Below, one piece after another: positions 1 to 4,643 of a stretch of DNA of 5,643 nt. The DNA is from JAPWJZ01 sp035626855. GTDB lineage: Bacteria > Pseudomonadota > Alphaproteobacteria > Micavibrionales > UBA2020. The position numbers and the translations under genes were made by a program. Positions within the stretch are counted from its first letter, which is position 1. Every line of letters starts with the position of its first letter. The DNA lies in contig DASPMW010000159.1 of assembly GCA_035626855.1 (NCBI GenBank), positions 1 through 5,643 on the forward strand, given 5' to 3'. The notes below the pieces were generated by a model. That model was not told the DNA's origin. It ran no database searches and worked only from the letters and a program-made list of their open reading frames with translations.

Positions 1-246
1 GTCGGCGAGTTTGTTCTGCGCCTTGTTATTTTGGTTGGCGGCAAGGTGTTCCTTCAGCGCGGCCAGTTGCTGCACCGCTTCCGCATTGCCGTTCAGCTTG
101 AAAAGCTTCGTCCAGCGGTCGGGCTCGCCGAGATCGGCGGGGGCCGCGTTGATGCCGCGCAGCGTTTCCTTGACCTCGTCGACCGAGCGGCTTTCGCCGG
201 CGGCAGAGAGGAGGGATTTCAGGTGCTCGTCGCCTTTGTAGCTCAT
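1..246 (-). CDS. Unknown protein, N-terminal 82 residues (cut by window edge)
   Basis: This is the start of a gene that runs off the left edge; 82 codons are visible with no stop. The ATG at 246-244 is preceded by a good ribosome binding site, GGAGAAG at 258-252 on the minus strand, which lies inside the end of the methyltransferase gene. The ATG overlaps that gene's TGA by 4 bases (ATGA, 243-246), which supports this start and suggests translational coupling. The visible part is hydrophilic, rich in Ala, Lys, Leu and Glu, with no signal peptide or membrane segment, and looks largely helical. The stretch near residues 55-82 (NAEAVQQLAALKEHLAANQ and onward) could be amphipathic helix. I do not recognise a family. 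The context only says that it is the third cistron of an operon with an RNA methyltransferase, so a role in RNA or ribosome biology is possible but unsupported. Confidence 0.75.
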   Translation of the reverse strand, partial: MSYKGDEHLKSLLSAAGESRSVDEVKETLRGINAAPADLGEPDRWTKLFKLNGNAEAVQQLAALKEHLAANQNNKAQNKLAD

Positions 247-1154
247 GCGGGCTTCTCCAGACTGAACCAGGTGATTTCGTGCTTGTTGTGATACAAATGG
301 ATAGCATACGACCCTTCGATGTCAAGGAAGGGCTGGATGACGGAAAAGTCCGTATCCCCTTGTAATTTAATCGTGGTTACAAAGTTGCGCGCGTAACCTT
401 TTTCCCGCCATTCGCTGACCAGCCGGAACAGGCGCTCGGGATAACAGATGACGTCGGAGAACAGCCAGTCAACGGGGCCGGTATCTTTCGCGGCTACTGC
501 AAAGGCGCTTTGCTCGAGGTATTTCACGCGCGGCAGTTTCGCGATATTGGGGGCAAGCGGCGCCTTGTCGACGCTGATCACGCTCGCGCCAAGTTGATGC
601 AGCACCCAAGTCCAGCCGCCGGGCGCAGAGCCGAAATCGATGCAGGTCTCGCCCGGCTTCGGCATCTTTCCGCAGCGCGTTAGCGCCTCCCATAATTTCA
701 GGTAGGCTCGGTTCGGCGGCTCGGCCTTGTCTTCATCGAAAACATAGGCGCCATTCGGCACGGGTTCCGAGCAGGCGGGGGAGGCGAGGAGAAGATTTTC
801 CTTCACCAGCGTCCAGGACCCGAGCGGGGCGGTAATGAGCGGCTGGCCGAATTTCAGCGGCTTGCCGCCGACATGCGGCAGCTTTTCGGTGATGAGGCCC
901 GAGCGGCGGTGGAAATCGAAGTCGTAATTCCACCAGTTGCGCTGCAGCGATCTCAGTTTTTTCGCGGCGTCGCCGATGGATGATATCTCGATCCATTGCG
1001 GATTGAGCCAGCTGTTTTCGGCCCAGATCAGTTTTCGCGCGGGCTGCGGGGAAATGACGAGGCGGTCATAAACATCCGTGACCTCCCCGACTTCTTTCAC
1101 AAGCTCGTCGACGAAGCCTTCGGGCGCGAGATAGGCGGAGAAGCTTTCGCTCAT
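243..1154 (-). CDS. RlmM/FtsJ-like SAM-dependent rRNA 2'-O-ribose methyltransferase
   Basis: A 303-residue Rossmann-fold methyltransferase of the FtsJ/RrmJ superfamily, most like RlmM, which 2'-O-methylates C2498 of 23S rRNA in the cytoplasm. The SAM-binding motif I is at residues 172-180 (IDFGSAPGG). The family's K-D-K-E catalytic tetrad can be read in order: Lys153 in YLKLWEAL, Asp234 in LFSDVIC, Lys263 in TTIKLQGD and Glu293 in HKHEITWFSL. The first ~145 residues form a separate N-terminal region and begin APEGFVDELVKEV, similar in style to the RlmM N-terminus. The protein is shorter than E. coli RlmM (about 366 aa), mainly in this N-terminal part, so the exact target base may differ. The start ATG overlaps the upstream gene's TGA (1151-1154) and has no Shine-Dalgarno sequence, so it is probably translated by coupling. 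The enzyme class is secure; the precise substrate is inferred. Confidence 0.85.
   Translation of the reverse strand: MSESFSAYLAPEGFVDELVKEVGEVTDVYDRLVISPQPARKLIWAENSWLNPQWIEISSIGDAAKKLRSLQRNWWNYDFDFHRRSGLITEKLPHVGGKPLKFGQPLITAPLGSWTLVKENLLLASPACSEPVPNGAYVFDEDKAEPPNRAYLKLWEALTRCGKMPKPGETCIDFGSAPGGWTWVLHQLGASVISVDKAPLAPNIAKLPRVKYLEQSAFAVAAKDTGPVDWLFSDVICYPERLFRLVSEWREKGYARNFVTTIKLQGDTDFSVIQPFLDIEGSYAIHLYHNKHEITWFSLEKPA
252..258 (-). promoter_or_regulatory. Ribosome binding site inside the end of the methyltransferase gene
   Basis: GGAGAAG on the minus strand sits 5 bases before the ATG at 246. It lies within the last codons of the upstream methyltransferase gene. It decides the start of the partial downstream gene and fits re-initiation or fresh initiation at the ATGA junction. 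Confidence 0.6.
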
Positions 1155-1711
1155 GGCGTTTTTGGGCGGGGCAGGGCTGGCTTGCGCAGCGCGGCGGGCG
1201 CGTCGTTGAACGCCTGCGCCGGGTCGTTCGCCGCAATAACGCTGTTACGCGCGGCATGGACGAGGATTTCCCGCTGGAATTTTATCAACGCCTCGGGATC
1301 TTTTTTCAGGTCGAAAACAATCGGGCGCACTTTGCCCGAGACTTTGCCGTCGGCGATCTCGCCTTCGGGTCCGTTGAAGCGGATATCGGTATTGGAGAGG
1401 CCGATCTGCAGCGCGGGTTTGCCGCCGGCCTTCGTCGCAATGCCGAACAGGCGGTGGATGGGGCCAATGCGCAAGACACCGCTGATCGGCACCGTCACGC
1501 CGCCCTCGAACAAATCAAAGGCCAGCTCGGACGCGTCGCCGAAAATCTCCAGCGAGACATCAATGCCCGCTTCCTGAAGATCGCCGAGGGCCAGGCTGAC
1601 CTGCTGCAAGGCATCGGCGAAACCGGAATCGCGGCCGAAGTTTTCGAAGCTGTTGCGCGCGGTGCCGAATTCGGCGCGGATGTAGGAAGGTGAAAGACGT
1701 TTCATGGCCAT
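1151..1711 (-). CDS. Unknown 186-residue cytoplasmic protein, first gene of methyltransferase operon
   Basis: I do not recognise this family. The protein has no signal peptide, membrane segment or cysteine. The N-terminal third (to about residue 48) is polar and probably helical. The middle (about 50-135) alternates hydrophobic and polar residues as in beta strands, with Gly-rich turns such as FEGGVTVPISG and FNGPEGEIADGKVSG. Residues 134-165 look helical, and the tail is Pro/Ala/Lys-rich (ALRKPALPRPKTP) and probably disordered. The start is placed at the ATG at 1711; a second in-frame ATG at 1705 (Met3) is equally possible because neither has a clear Shine-Dalgarno sequence. Its TGA overlaps the methyltransferase ATG by 4 bases, so the two are likely made together. 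The opposite-strand reading frames over this interval are judged to be shadows, because this frame alone fits both the ATGA junction and the upstream promoter candidate. Confidence 0.75.
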   Translation of the reverse strand: MAMKRLSPSYIRAEFGTARNSFENFGRDSGFADALQQVSLALGDLQEAGIDVSLEIFGDASELAFDLFEGGVTVPISGVLRIGPIHRLFGIATKAGGKPALQIGLSNTDIRFNGPEGEIADGKVSGKVRPIVFDLKKDPEALIKFQREILVHAARNSVIAANDPAQAFNDAPAALRKPALPRPKTP

Positions 1712-1865
1712 GCGTTAATTTCTGCTGAAGCGGTTCCACTATAGCGAAATAATATATCCGCGCAATATGAAAACTGGCAGGGGCGGTTTGCTTGCCGGGA
1801 AACTTTGCCTGCGATAAAACTGTAAGACCCTGTCGAATTAACATTTTTCATCGGACCAGAATTAA
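1712..1865. promoter_or_regulatory. Divergent intergenic regulatory region
   Basis: These 154 bases separate the leftward methyltransferase operon from the rightward mutase gene and must carry or lie close to promoters for both. It is clearly richer in A and T than the flanking genes. Besides the minus-strand promoter candidate it holds an imperfect 10-base direct repeat, TTTGCTTGCC at 1787-1796 and TTTGCCTGCG at 1804-1813 (8 of 10 identical, 17-base period). For the plus strand, GATAAA at 1813-1818 is a possible -10, but I see no well-placed -35. GGA at 1853-1855, ten bases before the ATG at 1866, is a weak ribosome binding site for the mutase. I see no RNA gene here. Confidence 0.45.
1738..1765 (-). 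promoter_or_regulatory. Candidate sigma70-type promoter for the minus-strand operon
   Basis: Read on the minus strand, TTGCGC (1765-1760, 3 of 6 to TTGACA) is followed after 16 bases by TATAGT (1743-1738, 5 of 6 to TATAAT). The spacer is AT-rich. A start near 1731 would leave a leader of about 20 bases before the ATG at 1711. The -35 match is weak, so this is only a candidate. Confidence 0.35.
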
Positions 1866-3272
1866 ATGACCACCGCAAAAAGCTACGCCAGCAAGCATAA
1901 TTTCGACGCCAGTATCCTGCGCGAATACGATATCCGCGGCACGGTTGGCAACACGCTGAAGGTCGAGGATTGCTATTTCATCGGCCGGGGGTTCGGCACC
2001 ATCTTGAAGCGCAAGGGGGGCAAGACGATCGCTGTCGGTTTTGACGGCCGCGAGAGCTCGCCGGAATTCGCCGAAGCCGCCATTCAGGGACTGACCGATT
2101 GCGGGCTGACGGTGGAAGCGATTGGCCTTGGCCCCACGCCGATGGCGTATTACGCGATGAAGTCGCGGGGGCTTGACGCGGCGATCCAGGTGACGGGCTC
2201 GCACAGCCCGCTCAGCTATAACGGCATCAAGATGACGTTCAAGGACCAGTCGTTCTTCGGCGCGGCGATCCAGGATCTTGGCAAGCTGGTCGCGTCCGGT
2301 GATTTTGAAAACGGCAAGGGCAGCGCCACCACAATCGACATCCAGGATGATTACGTTGACCGCCTGGTGAAGGATTACAACGGCCCCAAGGACCTGACTG
2401 TTGCCTGGGACAACGGCAACGGCGCGGCGGGCGAGATTTTGCGCCGCCTCGTCAAGAAACTGCCGGGCAAGCATATCCTCTTGTTCGATGAAATCGACGG
2501 CACTTTCCCGAACCATCACCCCGACCCGACGGTTGCGAAAAATCTCGTCGACCTGCAAAAGGCCGTGCGCGACAACAATGCCGATGTCGGCATCGGCTTC
2601 GATGGCGATGCGGACCGCATCGGCGCGGTCGATGGGGACGGCAGCATCCTCTGGGCGGACCTGCTGCTGACCGTCTATGCGCAGGAAGTGCTGAAGGAGC
2701 ATCCGGGCGCGCATATCATTGCCGATGTGAAATGCAGCCGCGTGCTGTTCGACGAAATCACGCGCTTGGGCGGCAAGCCCGTGATGTGGATCACCGGCCA
2801 TTCGCTCATCAAGCAAAAGATGCGCGAGCTGAAATCGCCGCTCGCGGGGGAGCTGGCGGGGCATATCTGCTTTGCGGACAAGTATTACGGCTTCGATGAC
2901 GGGCTTTATTGCGCGGTGCGCCTCCTCAATATCCTCAGCCAATCCGGCAAGTCGCTGGCCGAGCTGACCGCGCATCTGCCGAAGATGGAAAACACGCCGG
3001 AGGTGCGCTTCCACGTGCCCGCCGAGCGCAAGTTCCAGATCGCGCCCGAGATCAAGGAGCGGCTGAAGAAAGAAGCCGCGAACGATATCGAGGTCAACGA
3101 TATCGACGGCGTGCGCGTCACGACGCCGGACGGCTGGTGGCTGATGCGCCCCTCCAACACCGAGGACGCGCTGACCATCCGCGCCGAAGGCTTCAACGAA
3201 CAGGGGCTGGAGCGGCTGAAGAACCAGCTCATCGACCAGCTGAAACAAAGCGGCATCGGCTCGCCGTTCTAG
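1866..3272 (+). CDS. Phosphomannomutase/phosphoglucomutase (alpha-D-phosphohexomutase family)
   Basis: A 468-residue cytoplasmic enzyme that interconverts the 6-phosphates and 1-phosphates of mannose or glucose. It feeds GDP-mannose and UDP-glucose type precursors for lipopolysaccharide, capsule or exopolysaccharide. The length matches the family, typified by Pseudomonas AlgC. All four active-site loops are visible: the N-terminal REYDIRG (19-25); the phosphoserine loop TGSHSP with catalytic Ser112; the Mg-binding DGDADR (Asp246, Asp248, Asp250); and the phosphate-binding RPSNTED (428-434) near the C-terminus. The sugar-recognition loop reads GELAGH (328-333) where AlgC-type enzymes have GEMSGH, so one Ser is replaced by Ala. 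I chose the ATG at 1866 because the REYDIRG motif then falls at the usual distance from the start. The gene ends 28 bases before chpT with no terminator between, so the two may be co-transcribed. Specificity for mannose versus glucose cannot be settled from sequence. Confidence 0.93.
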   Translation: MTTAKSYASKHNFDASILREYDIRGTVGNTLKVEDCYFIGRGFGTILKRKGGKTIAVGFDGRESSPEFAEAAIQGLTDCGLTVEAIGLGPTPMAYYAMKSRGLDAAIQVTGSHSPLSYNGIKMTFKDQSFFGAAIQDLGKLVASGDFENGKGSATTIDIQDDYVDRLVKDYNGPKDLTVAWDNGNGAAGEILRRLVKKLPGKHILLFDEIDGTFPNHHPDPTVAKNLVDLQKAVRDNNADVGIGFDGDADRIGAVDGDGSILWADLLLTVYAQEVLKEHPGAHIIADVKCSRVLFDEITRLGGKPVMWITGHSLIKQKMRELKSPLAGELAGHICFADKYYGFDDGLYCAVRLLNILSQSGKSLAELTAHLPKMENTPEVRFHVPAERKFQIAPEIKERLKKEAANDIEVNDIDGVRVTTPDGWWLMRPSNTEDALTIRAEGFNEQGLERLKNQLIDQLKQSGIGSPF

Positions 3273-3287
3273 AACGATATAATCTCT

Positions 3288-3295
3288 GGGGAGAG
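3288..3295 (+). promoter_or_regulatory. Strong ribosome binding site for chpT
   Basis: GGGGAGAG lies in the 28-base gap between the mutase stop and the chpT ATG at 3301. The GGGGAG core is 7 bases before the start codon. It fixes the chpT start and indicates efficient translation. Confidence 0.7.
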
Positions 3296-3300
3296 AATAC

Positions 3301-3942
3301 ATGGACGTCCTGCTGAGCCCGCGCGTGATGGAGCTGATCGCTTCCCGCATCTGCCACGATCTCGTCAGCCCGGTGGGCGCGGTATCAAATGGCGTCGAGC
3401 TTTTGCAGGAGCTGGGCGAGGATGCGGGGGAGGAGGCGATGAAGCTCATCGCCGACAGCGCATTGCAGGCCTCCATCCGCCTCAAGGCCTTCCGTCTTTC
3501 CTATGGCGCGGCAGGGACCGACAAGAATGTCGGCTTCAAGGATATCCGCGACGTATTCACCGACCTTCTGACCTCAGGCCGCGTGCAGGCGGAGTTCGAG
3601 CCGGATCTCGCCGTGAAATTCTCCATGCCGCCGCGCGGCTTTTTCAAGGTGCTGCTCAACCTGCTGATCCTCGCGGAGGAATGCAATCACGGAGAAGGCA
3701 AGATCGCCGTTTCGGCGATCGAGGGGAACAAGGGCATCCGCATCCTCGTCACCGGCAAGAACCCGGGCTTCCGCGAAGGCGCCGAGGCCGCGCTGCGTGG
3801 CGAGACGGCGGCGGACGACCTCGATCCGCGCTCGGTCCATGCTTATGTCACCGGCAGGTTCGCGGCCGCCTTTGATCTAAAGATCAGCTGGGCGGGGCAG
3901 GCGGATCTCGGCCGGGTGGAATTCCAGCTGTTTAATCAATAG
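3301..3942 (+). CDS. chpT: ChpT-type histidine phosphotransferase (CckA-ChpT-CtrA phosphorelay)
   Basis: A 213-residue cytoplasmic phosphotransferase. In Caulobacter, ChpT accepts phosphate from the receiver domain of the hybrid kinase CckA and passes it to CtrA, the cell-cycle and motility regulator, and to CpdR. The N-terminal two-helix dimerisation part (about 1-70) carries the phosphorylation site in SRICHDLVSPVGAVSNG, with His19 followed by Asp20 as in histidine-kinase H-boxes. Residues ~75-213 form the HPTransfase_C domain, which resembles a kinase ATPase domain. The usual ATP-binding boxes are absent: there is no N-box Asn cluster and no DxGxG. The C-terminal RSVHAYVTGRFAAAFDLKI segment is typical of the family. 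Length matches known ChpT proteins. It follows the mutase by 28 bases behind a strong ribosome binding site, and chemotaxis kinase cheA lies about 700 bases downstream. ctrA, cckA and cpdR are not in the window. Confidence 0.88.
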   Translation: MDVLLSPRVMELIASRICHDLVSPVGAVSNGVELLQELGEDAGEEAMKLIADSALQASIRLKAFRLSYGAAGTDKNVGFKDIRDVFTDLLTSGRVQAEFEPDLAVKFSMPPRGFFKVLLNLLILAEECNHGEGKIAVSAIEGNKGIRILVTGKNPGFREGAEAALRGETAADDLDPRSVHAYVTGRFAAAFDLKISWAGQADLGRVEFQLFNQ

Positions 3943-3956
3943 CATCGCTGCATTCA

Positions 3957-3987
3957 TTGACATAAAATGGCCGCCTGATACTATATT
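3957..3987 (+). promoter_or_regulatory. Candidate sigma70-type promoter for the ankyrin-repeat gene
   Basis: A perfect TTGACA at 3957-3962 begins 15 bases after the chpT stop. Possible -10 elements are TACTAT at 3979-3984 (16-base spacer) or TATATT at 3982-3987 (19-base spacer). The local sequence is AT-rich against a GC-rich background. Transcription would start near 3990, leaving a leader of roughly 20 bases that still contains the AAAGGTGA ribosome binding site (3999-4006). Confidence 0.5.
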
Positions 3988-4009
3988 GCATCAGGAATAA
4001 AGGTGACGC

Positions 4010-4534
4010 ATGACCGCAACCGGACCGCAAGCCGTGGCGCATGGCAAAGAGCTGCTGACCGAAGTGCAAAAAGCCATGCCCGATATGGACACGGTGAAAT
4101 GGCTGATCGAGCGCGCCGACCTCACCCTGACCGACAACCAGAACCGTACGGCCTTCATGACTATCGCCGGCTGGGGCAATGACGAGATTTTGCAAAAGGC
4201 GCTGATCCACGGCGCGCAAGTGAACCAGCCCGGCCCGCGCGGCAATACGGCAGTCCACATCGTCGCGGCAAGCGGCGGCAAGAGCGCGCTCGAAACCATG
4301 ATGCAGCACGGCGGCGATTTCGCGCAGAAGAACGACGCGGGCAAGACGCCTTACGACCTCGCGCAAGGACGCTTCACGGGCGACGTGCTGATAAAAATCC
4401 GCGAGAAATTCGAGGTGCAGGACCCGACCACTTCGCGCCTCAACGCCTTCCGCGAATATATTTCGGAGCAGGGCCTGCGCACCGAAAAACCAACCGGTGC
4501 ACCGCGCCGCGCCGTTTTCAAACCGAAACAGTGA
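4010..4534 (+). CDS. Small ankyrin-repeat protein
   Basis: A 174-residue protein with no signal peptide or membrane segment, so probably cytoplasmic. Ankyrin repeats are recognisable. A degenerate one covers about 13-42. Clearer ones are at about 45-77 (NRTAFMTIAGWG, then ALIHGAQVNQ), 78-110 (GNTAVHIVAASGG, then MMQHGGDFAQKND) and 111-134 (GKTPYDLAQ). The G-x-T-[AP] openings and helix-turn-helix spacing of about 33 residues are typical. The C-terminal ~40 residues are polar and end in a basic tail (APRRAVFKPKQ), probably disordered. Ankyrin repeats bind other proteins; no enzyme motif is present and the partner is unknown. The ATG at 4010 is chosen because AAAGGTGA lies just before it and a strong promoter candidate starts about 50 bases upstream. 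It sits between chpT and cheA, which might hint at a signalling or motility role, but that is only context. Confidence 0.85.
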   Translation: MTATGPQAVAHGKELLTEVQKAMPDMDTVKWLIERADLTLTDNQNRTAFMTIAGWGNDEILQKALIHGAQVNQPGPRGNTAVHIVAASGGKSALETMMQHGGDFAQKNDAGKTPYDLAQGRFTGDVLIKIREKFEVQDPTTSRLNAFREYISEQGLRTEKPTGAPRRAVFKPKQ

Positions 4535-4565
4535 TCGCGACATACCAGCGTATGGCGCTGCGCGA
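4535..4565 (+). terminator. Possible stem-loop terminator after the ankyrin-repeat gene
   Basis: Immediately after the TGA, TCGCG (4535-4539) pairs with CGCGA (4561-4565). Inside, either CAGCG/CGCTG (4546-4550 with 4556-4560, loop TATGG) or CATAC/GTATG (4541-4545 with 4550-4554, loop CAGC) can form. An AT-rich stretch with several T's follows only from about 4578, not directly at the stem, so this is not a classical intrinsic terminator. It may instead protect the transcript end. Confidence 0.3.
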
Positions 4566-4611
4566 AATTCATCGCTGAAATAATCTTTATTTAATCGTTT
4601 CCCTCCATTCT

Positions 4612-4639
4612 GGCGTTAGGATTAACGGGGGTGAACGCC
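4612..4639 (+). promoter_or_regulatory. Competing hairpins around the cheA ribosome binding site
   Basis: Hairpin A pairs CGTTA (4614-4618) with TAACG (4623-4627) around a GGAT loop. Hairpin B pairs GGCGTT (4612-4617) with AACGCC (4634-4639) and puts the ribosome binding site GGGGGTGA (4627-4634) mostly in its 16-base loop, ending 4 bases before the ATG. The two share CGTT and cannot form together. This could be an RNA control element, or at DNA level a palindromic operator. The stems are short, so chance is possible. Confidence 0.3.
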
Positions 4640-4643
4640 GAGA

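Noticed and set aside
996..1693. Overlapping plus-strand open frames of 193 and 145 codons over the unknown 186-residue gene.
   Set aside because: They oppose an operon whose ATGA junctions and promoter candidate support the minus-strand reading, and they show no ribosome binding site or recognisable domain.
3278..3283. A perfect TATAAT between the mutase and chpT.
   Set aside because: No -35-like sequence lies at a suitable distance, and a transcript starting about 7 bases later would begin inside the chpT ribosome binding site.
1848..3485. A 545-codon open frame on the minus strand, antisense to the mutase and the start of chpT.
   Set aside because: It is the mirror of two well-recognised genes in GC-rich DNA, where codon bias empties the opposite strand of stops. 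Its product is low-complexity (Arg, Ala, Leu, Asp, Val) with no recognisable domain.
4581..4600. AT-rich stretch with TTTAAT (4590-4595) as a cheA promoter -10.
   Set aside because: The best upstream -35 (TTCATC at 4568-4573) matches only 3 of 6 bases, which is too weak to annotate, although a promoter somewhere here remains possible.
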